Translations under genes and position numbers: made by a program
In this document: piece after piece, positions 1-13,409 of the stretch
Layout of the letters: each line of letters opens with the position of its first letter
How positions within the stretch are numbered: position 1 is the first letter of the stretch
The notes under the pieces: model-generated
Told to the model about the DNA's origin: nothing
The model's database searches: none
Seen by the model: the letters and a program-made list of their open reading frames with translations, nothing else
Source of the DNA: Flammula alnicola
Taxonomy: Eukaryota > Basidiomycota > Agaricomycetes > Agaricales > Strophariaceae
Direction: 5' to 3'
DNA length: 64,000 bases
NCBI GenBank assembly: GCA_015499995.1
Contig: JADNRV010000127.1
Location: 93,543 to 157,542 of the forward strand

Positions 1-3000
1 GTGGGGCTGAAACTGGTTGCTTGAAACCCCCCATTCGGAATCCAATGCGTAGTTCCTTGTTTGCATGGCGAAACAGGTGCTTGAGTAGCTAGGATTTCCA
101 TTTGATTCGTTCACCCGAGGGCGGCTAGAAGGGACTAGACCTGACTAGACGAAGGATGTTGTTTGTCCTTGGTTTGTCCGAAATAGGATTTCAAAGGGTG
201 TGAATTGATCCCTTTTGGTAATAAATCATAAACGCGGCTCCCAAGTTCATCCCAGAGAGTGTAGTAAGTACTCCCCCTTGACCTTTGTCGACGGACGCAA
301 AATGCGGGCCTTTAGCAGGCTGCATATCTACTGGTCACAGCTCTCGGATTAGGAAGGGGCGTAGGCTGAACCATTCTTTGTTTTCGGCCCCAATGTCATA
401 GCGGCCGAGCCTGGCAAGGGATGGCAAGATATATAGAAATCTCAGGATATTCATCGACATCTCTGATCTATTATCATACTAGGCGTTTCGCCGAAGCTGG
501 AACTAATCGAAATCCCATGGCCCAGATGAAACGATAAGGGAGCATCAGCACACAGCTACTCGTTCTCAGATGTGGCGTCGCCAGATCTACACCACTTGAT
601 CCAGCGAATGCCAGCACATTTTGAGCGGTCGTGACAGCCTGTGAACTGGATTCTTTTCGCCACAGGACCAAGGTGGCGATTGAGAGAGCCCCACTCAGAA
701 ACTCGGAGAATAACATGGCAGGGGAACCTCTCATTGGCTAGAAATATTGGTGTTTAGGTAGCCATCCTTTTGACGAACGCAGACGCTCTTCCTGGAGGGT
801 ACAGGCATTGCCTTCTCCCCGATGCAAATAACTGCGTGGGGAGCTGCGTGGCCCTTCGGCAGCGACCCCATATACGGCAGACTATTCGTAAACAAGATTT
901 GAGAAACTTTGAAAAATCCTAGGATTTCTCAACCTCGTATTCGGTCCAACGGGGCATATGACAATTCATATCCAATCTCAAGATAGACGTCCTTATTCAC
1001 AAGGTACTTACCCATGACATCAACAGAGGCAGGCAAAACGTGGGTCAGTTTTGACATTATTGTCAGGACAAATGCACAGCATTTTGCGTTCCTGCTTATC
1101 AAGCCGTCTCTTTCTTCGTCCGCCATGAAGCATTTTTTTTTTGTTGCGTGCCGTATTGCAGACTCTTCGCTTGATCCCAGAGCGGCAAACCAGAGTGTAA
1201 AACTAGCACGCAATCCACACTGTTCAAAAAGAACCCAACAAACGGTGTTGACCGTGTGGGACCCGGGGATTAAGGGACTCGGTCGGCTGCACCAAGGGAT
1301 GCGGTTGGTCGGAAAAAGAACAAACACGAGGGTCACAGAGAGTCGAGGCCCAACCTTTTTTAAGTCCCTGGGTTCTGACTTGAAAGGTCGCCCCATATGT
1401 AGTATTTGCACTTAGTCAGCATTTATCCAGCGAGCGCCAATGGTGGTGGTGGCAACTTGAATTATCTCGCCTTGAACGACGCCATGACATGCCTGAAATC
1501 GGTCGTGGATTTCCTCGTGAACCTCCTCTTTGTCTGCGCTGAGATCCCAGCTTACCCAGCGCCCATTGTAAAGGCGCCGTGAGCAGCTGTCTCGATTCCA
1601 GGTCCACTTTGGGAACTCGAAGGGAAAGGACCAGTGGGCGCTGGACTTGATGAGATTACTAAAATAGGAAATTGCGCAGATCAGTCACTGGACTTTTTGA
1701 TTGATCCCTCTTCCGGAATTCCTTTGCTCATGTCAGGGTAAGAAAAGGGTGTTTTCAGTGAACCTCGTTGAAAGGACGAGTGCAGCGCTCTATCGTGGAG
1801 AGCGATTGGTAGCGGCAAAACACAGTACCTAAAGCAGTATATGTTTTCTTTTGAAGGGAAGCATCTGCCTCCGATAAGGACCCGGGAACGGCGGGAAGCT
1901 CTTGTTATTTGGTGTCCGCCAAATATCCAAAATTCGGCCTCAAATCTGCAAAAACTGCCATGTGAATGTCCAAATTTTCTCTCCCTGCGGGTGCCAAACC
2001 AGATTTCTCGTAGATAGGATCTCCCAAAATGTTGGTCCATTTGGCTAGTACACGGGCATGAATCTGACAAAATGTCAGCAGCCTGGCAACGTTGTCCGGT
2101 CGGCCTCAAATCTGCAAGAAAGTGGACAGAACTAAGATTTTTGGGCTGTCAAGTCCGCAGAAAATGGACGGGGGGCCAAAAGATGCGATGATGTTTCCCT
2201 AAATATGACCACCGAAATAAACCATCATTTCCCACATGTAAGTCACCACTCAGCGATACAGTACTGTTTTGCAGGTTCTTCCACAAACACTGTATCACTG
2301 CTTCTGAAATCTTATACATACCATTAACATATTATTAAAATATTCAGGTGAATATTTGGAAGAACAATATGGAGATTTGAGTTTTCTACGCTAATTTTAA
2401 TTTTCGGTGTATCATTTGGGGGTGGATGTCTGTGCATAGAAAGAAGATAAGAAGTCCTCAGAAGATGAAGAGAGGGGTGTGTTGCGGTCCACGTGTGCGT
2501 GAAGATATCATATACTTCAACTTTGAATTCGCCGAATCGCCTGCCAGGATCGTCGTATGTACATACCTGCTCAGAACGCATACTTGTATGTATGCAAACT
2601 AGTGCCCCCGAGTCTGAGTTTGTTCGTTAGAGCCGCTTTAAGACAGATTTGGAAGGGTTTGGAACGCCTATTTTCCATGTATCAATAATAACTTGGGAAC
2701 TTGTTATGTTAAGCAGCAATATTACCATTAATCTCCCATGGACATATCTTCTTCTAATTCAGTCCGGTGTCTACGTATACATACATATATGTTCTGAAAG
2801 CGCATAAATCGCCTGGCACTGGCCCAGGCGCCCACGCCCCACTTCGTTTTAACTTTCGGCCACGAAAAACCACGACAAACGCGGGGGTGCCGCTGTGCTA
2901 TTGCTATACATACATACCGTTACCATACGTTGCTGTCGATCCAGATGCGCTTTACCTCAACTTCACATTTACGGTATGTATGTATTGCGTGCCTATCTAT

Positions 3001-5560
3001 ATATACAGCTTCTTGCGCGCGGTTTCGAAGGTTGGCTGATTATCGGCATCGAATTGGTATGCAGTAAGTAGTGGAGCCGGGCAGGTGCATCGCAAGCCCT
3101 TGGTTGGCAGACGCAGACTCGTTGGCGCGTTGGGCTCGACGTGTCGTCTCGACCGCTCTGGATGCCAGGTAAATTTGCACACACCTTACTTACTTGCCAT
3201 ACTTGCCATACTCGTATCGGTGCAGATCAGGAATACGTATCCACATGGGTGTTTTGGAGGGTGTAGTAGTGCTGACTCAGGCTTTGTTCGAAGTGCTTAC
3301 TGCTGGCTGCTTGAGAATTGAGAATCGATGTGACTGACTGCCAGTAAGTATGTAGTTGGGCTAGGCCCACCCCTCGTGCTCGCAAGAGCGTGTCGTTTGC
3401 CGACGGGTTTGGACATAGCCCTTGGAGTCTTTCATTTCTACGGTATGACAGGAAGGCGTGCGTATCATTTTATAGGCCTTGCGGTATACCCCTTGAAGGC
3501 AGACGTTGAACAGCGCGGTGTATATATTCTACGTATGTGTTCAAACGCCATTCCAGGCCGTCGGTCCGCCGGTACACCCTCCGAAAGCGTACCCTGGACA
3601 CGCTGCAGTATCATTACAGTAAACCTGCACCGTGCGGTGCCAAACCCTACCTTCACAGTGCACACCAAACGAAGTCCACGCCCCACGGCTTGACGGAAGC
3701 TAGCAGATAACATTAAGATTTTAGTCATCGCACCACACGGTGGAGGCCCTGGCACGTACTGACGGTACCATGCTTGCGACGTCACGCAGGTATGCATCCC
3801 TGGAGCTTGAGGCCGGCGGTTTTCTCGGATAGGGATTGGATGTTGCTGCGCAAGCGCGCGTAGGTCATTGGGCATTCGCGATTTATTATGTAGCGATATA
3901 TTATGCCCGTCGACCGGCTGTGGGGGAAACGACCATCACCGTCGGCAGCGGGCACGCAACTTGCAACGTATGGGGGGTCAAAGGATTATTCGTCGTGGAG
4001 GGATGGCAAGGTAATGAAGAGAGTTTCAAACTCCTGGTCAGCCATAGTACGTGCCAGGGCTTGCGACTCGACGTCACGCACTGACACGCAGGTATGTATC
4101 CCTGGAGCGCTTGAGGCCGGCGATTTTCTCGGATAGGGATTGGATGTTGCTGCGCAAGCGCGCGTCGGTCATTGGGCATTCGCGATTTATTATTTATGCC
4201 CGTCGACTCGGCTGCGGGGGAAACGACCATCACCATCACCGTCGGCAGCGGGTGGGTGACTTGCAAGTTGCAACGCATGCCGAGTGGCTCGTTCCGGGTC
4301 CCCGAGGTTCTGTGGAGGGGTCGAGACCACCCAGCGCCACCACTGTTCTTGATGTACATTGTACAGGTAACGTTCGTCGATTGGTGTATGTAAGTATGAA
4401 TGTATGGATGAAGACCGGAGTACTTACATATGTACGCTTATATGCTGTGATATGCCACTGTGATATGTATCATGCAGATGACTGGTGGTATATATCTGGC
4501 GATCAGAATCTCGGGAGGTGCGGTGTCCTTCGATGAATACCTAGACGTGGACAGCGTCGGAGGCTAGTAGGCTTGGGCGCAGGTGACTTTATTGGTGTTA
4601 AAAAACAACACGAGTATGTGCTGTCACCGTCAGGGATTTAAAGGTCGCTTTGGGATTCCAAATAGTCGACGTCTCCTTTAATCTGATAATCATGATGCGC
4701 CGCTGCCAATGCCACTGTGTCGGCCTCGTTCCAGAACGAACTCGAGTGCTCAGAGACCCATGAACAAGGCGCGTGAATCAATTGCGACGAGTCCCGTGTT
4801 TTCTATCCGTACATTCCTGCAGAAAATTTGTTTTTGCCAGTCAACAGCCGTCCATAGAGTGTTTAAGCAGGAGGAGGAATCTGGAGATGATCGCCAGGGT
4901 CTCCGGGCATCTGGGGTCAACGTAAAGACCGACGCGGGTCTCGTCCAACACGACACGCGTCTAGCCAGCGTCTACATACTCTACATGTATTCGGAGTCCT
5001 TGCATTGCCGGGCTCTGTGGCCGGACGTCCACTGGCATGATGTCTGCGGTTGCACCAGCATCCCGGTTGCATGGATTTTAGGGTACCTATTACCGTGGAG
5101 GAGAGATGACTGCCATGTCATAATTACTTTTTGAACACACTATTGGAAGACGGATAAAAATACAAGTATACCTACCTGATCAGGAAGGTGTACTGTTTTG
5201 TTTTTTCCGGCTTCCGGATCTTGGGTCTAAATCTGAGCGGTCGGATTTAGGGTTTGAGAATCCTTGGAAACTGGAGTACTAGTGTGGTTTATGGGTTTCC
5301 TGACAGACATGGGTGGAAGTGGGTTGACGGATTGGGCTTCTATGTGCTTAACCGCCTGGTTTCCATATGTGGTTGGGGTGAAGCCAAAGTGGGCCATCGA
5401 GGGCAGATTAATTCATTAGAATGGTTCAAGGATTGAACGGAGGGTTCACACTGTAACGCCAAGGTGTATGAAGAGGAGATAGTCGCCGCTGGGATCGAAA
5501 GTTGCCCAGATGAGCCTCGCCCATTTCCAAAGAGGGTCTCGATCAATAATATTGGCGGAG
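1..5560. other. No recognisable gene (5.5 kb)
   Basis: Short open frames occur on both strands (about 929-1411, 1681-2109, 3465-4536, 4709-5134), but none resembles a protein family I know and they overlap in several frames. I could not assemble a convincing spliced gene. The part from about 2.3 to 4.5 kb is rich in TATG/TACATA-type simple sequence and contains the tandem duplication listed separately. It could be long intergenic DNA or a decayed element. Confidence 0.5.
3778..4290. repeat. Two-copy tandem duplication, about 290-bp spacing
   Basis: The block starting near 3778 (GACGTCACGCAGGTATG) recurs from about 4070 with a small insertion, and similarity continues through the CTCGGATAGGGATTGGATG and CGACCATCACCGTCGGC segments. 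The copies differ by substitutions and small indels, for example one against two CATCACC triplet pairs. No coding function is evident in either copy. Confidence 0.75.
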
Positions 5561-5561
5561 G

Positions 5562-5569
5562 TATAAATA
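5562..5569 (+). promoter_or_regulatory. TATA box of the TPA1-like gene
   Basis: A consensus TATAAATA lies about 320 bp upstream of the ATG at 5888, followed by a CT-rich stretch (5580-5710) typical of fungal transcription starts and a pyrimidine-rich leader. The long 5' leader is an inference; an intron within it cannot be excluded. Confidence 0.45.
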
Positions 5570-5887
5570 TGGGCTACCTCCGTTGCTCTTCTCAGGGCTC
5601 TCTCCGTCTTTTTGTGTCGTCTCTAAATCTCCTCCTTCCTTGGGACACACGCACGCGACCCCTGCTGTCCTGAAGCTAGTGTCGCTTTTTTCGCAGGCTT
5701 TTCTTTTTTTTATTTTCGACATAAACAAAAGCTGTGCGCCCAGGTTCAGTCTCCTCCATCTACACCCCGTCCCGACGCCTGCAACTGGGTGTTCTTTCCG
5801 TGAAGCACACCTTTTCCAATTCTGTTCATCTTCTTTATCGTTGTCTTGCTCTTATAACTTCTCATAATCAACTTTAATTAATCCACC

Positions 5888-8251
5888 ATGGCACGAACAC
5901 ACGACAGGTCTCCTTCTCCAGACGGCTCCCCTTCGCCCTTGGTCAAGCGACTCAAAACATCTCACATCTCGCCTACCTTGTCATCGGAAGATGGTTCACC
6001 CCACTACCCGACACCACCGACCGACATTAGCACCGAATCTCTAATCATAATTCCCGATGCCACGCCCAACTTCGCGAATGACCTCTTTGATCACAATAAT
6101 ATCGCCCGCCTGAACGATGATTATGTCAAAAGCACCCCTTTCAAATACGCCATCGTCGACAAGCTTTTCCAGGATGACTTGCTCAAGAAGGTCAAGGATG
6201 AGTGCTTGAGTGAACTCAGATTTACAGAGAAAGAGACGGACATTTACAAGGTACTTATTTTCTTCGTCCGCATCTCAGACACTGTCGAACCCCATGTATA
6301 TCGTTGAATGTTAAACAAATTCTCGTTCGTTCTTGCAGGTCAACCAAACAGGTGACCTAGCCTCGCTCAACTTCCTCACCCCATCCCAAATCGCCCGCCT
6401 GCCTGGCCTGCTCTCCCTCCGAGACGCCCTCTACTCGCCCCAGTTCCGCAACTTCCTTCGCTCAGTGACGGGCTGCGGCCCCCTCTCCGGGAAGAAGCAA
6501 GACATGTCTGTGAACTCATACACCCGCGGCTGCCACCTCCTCAACCACGACGACGTCATCGGCAGCCGGCGCGTCTCCTACATCCTCTACATGCCCCTCC
6601 CGAACTACACGCTATGGAGCAAGGACTGGGGCGGCGCGCTCGAGCTGTACCCCGTCCGCGTGAACGAGGATGGCCAGCCCGAGCCCGAGGCAGTTCCTGC
6701 GAAGAGCATCCCGCCGAGCTGGAACCAGTTTATATTCTTCGAGGTCCAGCCGGGAAAGTCGTTCCATTCGGTCGAAGAAGTCGTCGTGGGCGGGAAGGGC
6801 GAGGACGGCCGAGAGAGGCTGAGCGTCAGTGGCTGGTTCCATGCTGCGCAGGAAGGCGAGGAAGGCTACGTCCCCGAACCCCCAGTCGAAGTGAAAAGCT
6901 CGCGTGAGCAACTGGTGCGTTCGGCCTCTTTCCTTCTCCCCGCCCCGTTTCTTATTCTAACCACGTCACTCCGCTTGTCCCAGACATCGACGTCGACCGT
7001 GTTCAAACCGTACACCGGCGTGGACCCCGAAGTGCTTCCCGACGTGACGCTCTCCGAGGACCACGTCGCCTTCCTCAGCGAGTTCCTCAACCCCGTCTAC
7101 CTCCAGCCGCGCACGATGCAAGCCCTCTCGACGCGCTTCGTCGAGGAGTCCTCGCTCGAGCTGCACGCCTTCCTCAACACGCCCCTCGCCGAATCCCTCG
7201 AGCCCCGCCTGCGCGCGCTCGACACCAAAGACGGGCTCGGCGAGGACCGCGCCGGCTGCGTCCCCGCGCACACCTGCGGCACCGCAGGCAGCTGGGCCGT
7301 CCGCGGGCCCCCGCACAAGTGGCGCTACTGCGTCCTCAAGCCTAGGGAGGAGGGGCGCCCGGCGGCAGCGGTGATGCCGCGGAGCGCGTCGTCCACGGAC
7401 CAGATCATGCGCAGCCTGCAGGACGAGCTGTTCGCGAGCCCGGCGTTCCGCGCGTGGCTGGCGATTGTGTCGCGGCTGATGCCGCTGCGGTATGCGGTGG
7501 AGGCGAGGAGGTTTAGGCCCGGCTTGGATTATACGCTGGCGACGAGCGAGGAGAAGGAGGCGAGGTTGGATGTGGTGCTGGGTCTGACACCGCCTGCGCG
7601 CGCGGGGTCTGATTCGGAAGATGAGGGCGATCGGTATATGAGGAACCAGAGGGGGTGGCAGGCGTCGGAGTGGGGTGGTTGGGAGGTACGTAATCTCTCT
7701 TTCCTTTCTTTTTTCTTTTAAGATGCAGAGAAGTCTGATTTGTTTTTGGGGTGTTGGTGTAGTGTTACATGGCACCGCACAACGAAGAAGACGATCCGGC
7801 GATCTATCGCTCGGGCACCCACAAAAAATCCAAGGCATTTGCCAACGGGCCCAACGGCGCCGAATCTTCGTCTGCCGTTGCCTCGAGCTCCAAACTCGAC
7901 GGCGAACGTGCAGACAAGGACAACGCCGCCACGAATGGACACGAGCCCGAGCATGCGGAGATCGACGGCGAGCAGCAGCAAGACGACGCCGACGCCGACG
8001 ACGTGCCCGAGAGCGAGCCGATGGACGAAGATGACGAGGAGGAGGAGGAGGACAGCACGCTGCTCGCCGTGCAGCCGGGGTTCAATAGACTGTTGTTGGT
8101 GCTGAGAGATGAACGGGTGATGCGGTTCGTGAAGTACGTGTCGGCGGCGGCGGAGGGCTCGCGCTGGGATGTGTGTGGGGAGTATGAGGTGGGGGTCGTG
8201 CAGGAGGCTGAGGGTGGGGAGGATGGGGTGGCTGAGAATCAACAGGAGTAG
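5888..8251 (+). CDS. TPA1: Prolyl 3,4-dihydroxylase Tpa1/Ofd1 family
   Basis: Four exons (5888-6250, 6339-6914, 6984-7685, 7763-8251) join in frame to about 709 aa. The N-terminal third to half carries the 2-oxoglutarate/Fe(II) oxygenase core: HxD at about H191/D193 (in LLNHDDVIGSRR), the distal iron ligand at about H264 (GKSFHSVEEV) and the 2-oxoglutarate arginine at about R281 (RLSVSGW). The second, degenerate double-stranded beta-helix domain of Tpa1/Ofd1 follows, and an acidic stretch sits before the last segment. In yeasts this family hydroxylates ribosomal protein Rps23 and affects translation termination, mRNA decay and oxygen sensing through Sre1; that role is family knowledge. The start is chosen because the ATG context CCACCATGG is strong and the first exon is in frame with the oxygenase domain. 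A proline/serine-rich tail of about 35 residues precedes the domain. Confidence 0.9.
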
Positions 8252-9116
8252 GAGGGATGCTAGAAAGTGATAACTTATGGCGTTGGTATTTTTTTCCTTC
8301 TTCTTTTCTTTTGCATGTCCCTTGCATTGCTTCCTTGCTTTCCGCACCTCTGCAATCTGTTCTCTCTTTTTTTTTTTACTGTCGCATATTGTGAATGGAT
8401 GCTTATTGCCAAGTCTTGTTAGGTTGCCTTGGGCCCTTGTTATGAGTGATTTTCGTATGCCGCGGTACCTTTTTACGTCTGTCTACTCACACAGGTTGTC
8501 CGTCGGACCGACTTGCCTCAGCCGACCTTACTGTCGACTCCAGTCTCCGACTATTGGAATATCGACACAAAAAAAATGTAGTATTTTTTATTCAGTTATT
8601 GTCCTTTAGATCTAGGCAATGGCCCACCACCACCCACCTCCGCTACATGTTGCTCCCTTGTCAGCTCAAGTCGAGATTCGATGTCGGTGTCATTAACTGC
8701 CGTCGTCATCGTCATCATATCAGCTTCAGCGTCAGCATCTGATCGTCGTCGTCACCGTCATGCCAGTCCAGTCTCCCACATACACACATGCACGCTCGTA
8801 GAGGTCTATCCGCGTTTTTTTTTTCGCGTCGCATGGATAGGCATGGATATTCCTCGTGGAATTTTTCTGCACTGGAACTGTTGGGCGCAATGCGTATACA
8901 CATTCCAACTCACATATGCATTATACATAATTTATATCTCATCGTTATATAAATAATAATTCCACCTTTCATGAATGCCCGGTCATTCAGGAAGACCACG
9001 TGACGTTGAAGTTCTTGTATTGTTTCAATGTTTGTTTTCAAACTTCCGCTGCGAGTTCACTGTAACAGAGTCCAGACTAACGCTGCGAAGTTCTACATTT
9101 GTTCTACATTCCATCG
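8252..9116. other. Intergenic region, TPA1 to F-box gene 1
   Basis: No coding signal. It contains T-rich sequence just downstream of TPA1 (about 8280-8390), suitable for 3' end formation, and an AT-rich stretch near 8910-8960. Nothing else stands out. Confidence 0.5.
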
Positions 9117-10843
9117 ATGGCACCAGCTCTGGTGAGCAGTTACTCCGTTTATTTTGACAAGTTCTATATGCCTGAACTTGGCATGAACCCACCTTCTTTT
9201 CGCAGAAATATCGACAAGCCATGTTGGAATCATTAGCCGACTATGACCCACATGAATGTTCAGTTTCTTCCACACAGCCCTGCAACGCATGCGCGAAGCT
9301 CATAGAATTAGACGCAGCGATAGATCGTCAACTCGCCGACCTCATTGAAAAACGACGTGCGTTGAAGACCCAAGTTAACCATCATCACAGCCCTCTCATC
9401 CACCGCCTCCCTTCCGAAATCGCATCACATGTTTTTACGCTATACGTGGAGAGCGTAAATGACCGTTTGCTGTCCAAAAAACCTTTTAATGAGGCCGACG
9501 GGTCTCCTCCGCTGCTCCTCGCTTCTGTTTGCAAAACGTGGCGGGAGACCGCTCTCGCAACACCACGACTTTGGGCATCCGCACACATCTTTTTGTATGA
9601 CTCTGACCTCCAAGACTTGAAGGCAGAGTTAGTGAAACAGTGGCTCGACCGTTCGGGCCAGCTTCCACTGTCTATAACCCTTATCATCGACCCGCCAGAA
9701 TTCGACCGAGCGTTAGAGAAATCTTTTTCTCGCTTATTCGATATCGTCCGACAATATTCCCACCGCTGGCATAGCTTAACGTTATATTGTGATATGCGCT
9801 ACAACCACTACATCATTGGCGACCTCATGCAGGCTCCAATGCTCCAAACCATTTGTCTCCTTCCTGACTATTATTCGATGGGTTCTACCTTCCACCTCCC
9901 CGAAACTCCTTCCCTCCACCATTTCGAAATCAACAGCGATATCTCGCTTTCGGATGTTGTCGTGCAATGGGATAATCTTACGTATTTTGAAGGTTATTCT
10001 AACAGCCCAGGCGAAATATTGACGATCCTATACGCCGCCCGGAGACTGGTGACTGGCAAGTTTCACAGTGTCAGAAAGACTTCCAACGAAGGATTTCCTG
10101 AATCAGCTGCGCATGTTACACATACGTCGCTTAAGCACCTCTGTATCAGCACCGGCCTCAATGATCCACGTCTATTCAGCTTGATCAACCTACTTGATTT
10201 TCCGTCTCTGGAATCATTTGACTTTGACTCGCCTCTACCACCTTTCCCCAAGGACGAACTTATCTCCCTCCTCACTCGGTCTCAAAGTCCTCTCGTATCT
10301 TTGGATATTCGAGTTTATGATAATGATCAAGATTTAATCGACCTTCTGGAAAAGTTGCCCAGCATTACAGATTTGTCAATATCATATGTCAACGATAATG
10401 TCAACACAATGACAGACGAATTCCTCAACCGCCTTGCTCTTGAGCTGGGGTTTTTGCCTCATCTTGAGGTTCTACGTTTCACGGGAATTCGGAACGTTGC
10501 GTGGAGCTCTCTCCTGGGCATTATCGAGGGACCCCTGCAGGACGCTGGTGTCCAACACCCATATCTTCATTCTCCAATTGACAACACGACGCCTGCCGGA
10601 ATCGAGAGAAAACGGAGATTACGCTGTATGGGCCTCACTTTCACTGGCACCGCTTTTTATACAAGTCCCGACGACTATATCGATAAAGATGTCCTGCTCA
10701 GCCTGGTGCGATTTCGGGAAGCAGGAGTTGCCGTTGAAATCCTCAGAGATATGGGCGGGATTATCCATGACTTGATCCAACTGTCATTAAGTTACCATTC
10801 TAATCCATCTGGCCGTTGTCTTTTATCTTCTTGGATTGTTTGA
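9117..10843 (+). CDS. F-box-like protein, paralogue 1
   Basis: I model a 5-codon first exon (9117-9131, ATG GCA CCA GCT CTG), a 74-nt intron (GTGAGC to CGCAG) and a long second exon 9206-10843, about 550 aa. An internal ATG at 9221 would give 540 aa, but paralogue 3 has GTG at that position and keeps the tiny exon, which favours the upstream start. The N-terminus has a short Cys segment (CSVSSTQPCNACAKL), a helical stretch, then the F-box-like motif HSPLIHRLPSEIASHVFTLY and the KTWRETALATPRLW segment usual in Agaricomycete F-box proteins. The rest is a leucine-rich-repeat-like tail without clear consensus. Such proteins are presumed SCF ubiquitin-ligase adaptors binding Skp1; the substrate is unknown. 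Two close paralogues lie on the minus strand at 45.6 and 49.8 kb. Confidence 0.82.
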
Positions 10844-11384
10844 TGTTTTTTTTTGCTTCGTCATCTCTGTGTATTCAGCAGTTTTATTTAATATTTTGGC
10901 GAAAAGTTGCCAATTCTGAATGTCGTCACATCCATCACGTGATGCTGGATGGTTGTAAGAGATACACCACTGCTAATTAATAATTATGTACCACTACTTA
11001 CATCCATAGGTTCTCTTAAAGAACAAGAAAACCCTTCTTACACCTTCGATTGGCGATTTTTTAAATGAATTGTCAATGTACCCGAACTTGAGTTTGAAAT
11101 CGGAGGATGAAGATAAGATTCAGAGAATCTGTCACTTTTACGTATAATTACAAATAACATCGCGTTATTTTTTGGCTTGTTTTCGTGTATCCAACTTTTA
11201 TGCTACAAAATCAACGCGTCGAAAAGTTGAATTGACGTGTCGTTAGTTATGCATTATGTTGGTCTGCATTTAGAATTTTCCAGCTGTCGCGCTAGGCGCC
11301 CGCGATAAGAAGAACCGGCAAGTCTTATAAGATCACATCGATTTCACGGCGATCCCCGCAGCAGGTTGCGAACGAACCCCCAAC
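10844..11384. other. Intergenic region with a dispersed repeat
   Basis: No gene. Positions 10882-10951 match 29300-29369 and include the palindrome CATCACGTGATG flanked by CATCCA/TGGATG arms. The remainder is AT-rich. Confidence 0.6.
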
Positions 11385-13409
11385 ATGTCGACGACCGATG
11401 TAAAATCTCCCCAACCAGTGGCAGAGGACTTCGTCAACGCTATCGACGGACCCTTTATTAGGTTCCCACCCTTTCCCACCGCCCCTGAGGGCACGACCGT
11501 CATGTCCTTCAAGAAGTTCAAAGAGAAAGGCATTTGCGTTGAGCCTGGTCCTGAAGAGGCGGAGGTTGACGCCTTGGGCATACCGACTGTGCCGCTTCGC
11601 GTACGACACGAGACAGACCAATGCAAGATGCACACGAAACGAAAGAGGCAGGCAGAGGACGCTAAAGCGCATAAAAAGGGAGGGAAACCTTCACAGGGAC
11701 TTTGGTGGGAGCGATGGGAAGACGGAGAGGCGATTCGGTTTTCGATTGGGTTCAATCCGTAAGCTCATGTCCTAATAAAAACTTGAGACGTCAATGCGTC
11801 AATCTTCGACTAACCTTTCTATTATTATTACTATAGCCAATCTTCTCATTTCGAGAGAATTCACGCTGCTGCTGTTGATTTCACGAATGGTCGCACATGG
11901 CCGGTCAATTTGGCGTCGAAATCTAATCCTAGATTTATCTGGGAAGAGGTACGTTGAAACCAAACTATGTCTTCTCAACTGAGTAACAACTATATCTCAG
12001 TTTCAACGTTACATTGGGCTTCCAGAGGGGGGTCCAACACCTCAAGAAAAAAAGAAGGCGCAAGCAAAGAAGGACGAGGACGATGACTCGGATATCTCAG
12101 ATGATGACATGGACGACGCAGATGAAATCTCCGATAATCCCGGGCCATCGGCCTCCATGGCTGGGATTATAACGGACCAACAACTTCCTGCGCTCACCGC
12201 TAACAACAAAGCAGCAGCGACGAACGAGGAGAAGCTCGTCACATTCTTCAACAACACTGAAACGTCCATCAAAGTCTTCATGTCCTCGTACGCTCAAGTC
12301 AAGGGCTACATCTGGTAATTAATGCATGAACTAAGTCGAAATACGAATCGCCCATAATATTTTACAGGGAGGCCGCCAATCTGGAATGTATTCCTCGCAT
12401 ACTTGGCTTTTTCGTCAATTTCTTGTTGCGCAGCAAAGTACTTCCCGAAATCGAGCGTAACCTTCGCCGTTCATTGGATGTCATTGCAGCTGCCCTGATC
12501 GAGCTGCCGAACACTGCACGTATAGCGAAGGCCTTCCCGGATAAATTAAGCCTCGCTTGCAGTGCATGCTGGGGCAAAAAGGCCAATGGCTACTCAATGG
12601 TAGTGATAGACACCCCCACGGAATCAGATGGTCGTCCATCAGACACATCCGATCCACAGGCCGAAAAGAAGGAGAAAGCGGGAAGAGATGGAAAACAAGA
12701 TACTACGCCAGAGAAACCATGGAGCTCGGCCAATAATGACAGCAGGGCTTGGGCCAATTCTGCCCAAGACTCTTCCAATGACGCAAATGCTTGTGGAATC
12801 ATCTCTGAATCTCTCGAGGCAGATTCATGGACCGACATCAAGCAGGAGAATCTCCTTGATTTCTTGGGTCCTACTGCGCTACCTCTGACACACACTACTG
12901 GCATCGTTGAGCGATCTATGCGACAAATCAAATCTATCAGTGGACCTTCTCTGAATCCTCCAAAATCTGCGGCTCAGGGCGAGGGTGTTTTCGAACCAGA
13001 TGCTGACGCTGTCGAAGTTGAATTGGACCGCCAGTTTACGAAGGTCGTGCTTTCTCCAATGACAGACTGGGACGGTGGCGAGTTTCCTGTCTATTCGAGA
13101 CCCACGGTTCTGGAGACGTCCCAAGGACCTGTCGTCCAGGCTGGCACGCCCGAAGTCGCTGAAGGTACTACTCCAAAACCACATGACCCTCTCAAGGACG
13201 AGATCACTATCCTGGTTGAGACCAAGGAGCAAGTCAGTTTCTTACGTGAGGGGATGGCTCTAGGAGGGACTTGGGTCCAGCTTGTTCGTCAAGGCGAAGG
13301 TGCGAAGAAGAAGAAAAGAAAAGGCAAATCCAAGAAGTCGATTCCCAGCTATTGGTATCTCGACGAGTGGCCCATCGTCACCCCGAGCTTCTGGACTGTT
13401 GTGTCCTAG
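11385..13409 (+). CDS. Arb1-like protein (ARC complex subunit family, tentative)
   Basis: Four exons (11385-11758, 11837-11948, 12001-12314, 12368-13409) join in frame to 613 aa. It has a basic segment after residue 80 (KMHTKRKRQAEDAKAHKK), then FERIHAAAVDFTNGRTWP, FQRYIGLPEGGP, a strongly acidic block (EDDDSDISDDDMDD) and a helical region EAANLECIPRILGFFVNFLL...VLPEIERNL followed by LSLACSACWG. The pattern of a helix with LL..VLPE, an interval, then ACS..WG resembles fungal Arb1 (LLYHDVCPEY...ACSTLFGG). In fission yeast Arb1 partners Argonaute in siRNA-dependent heterochromatin formation. The C-terminus has a lysine cluster (KKKKRKGKSKK) and a conserved-looking YWYLDEWPIV end. I recall the resemblance but cannot align, so the family is tentative;it is at least a real spliced gene. 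Confidence 0.5.

Noticed and set aside
929..1415. Overlapping frames of 160 and 133 aa on opposite strands
   Set aside because: No family resemblance, no splice partners, and the two strands are mirror frames of the same GC-rich stretch.
7166..7838. 290-aa minus-strand frame opposite TPA1
   Set aside because: A shadow of the coding strand caused by high GC at third codon positions; it spans a TPA1 intron.
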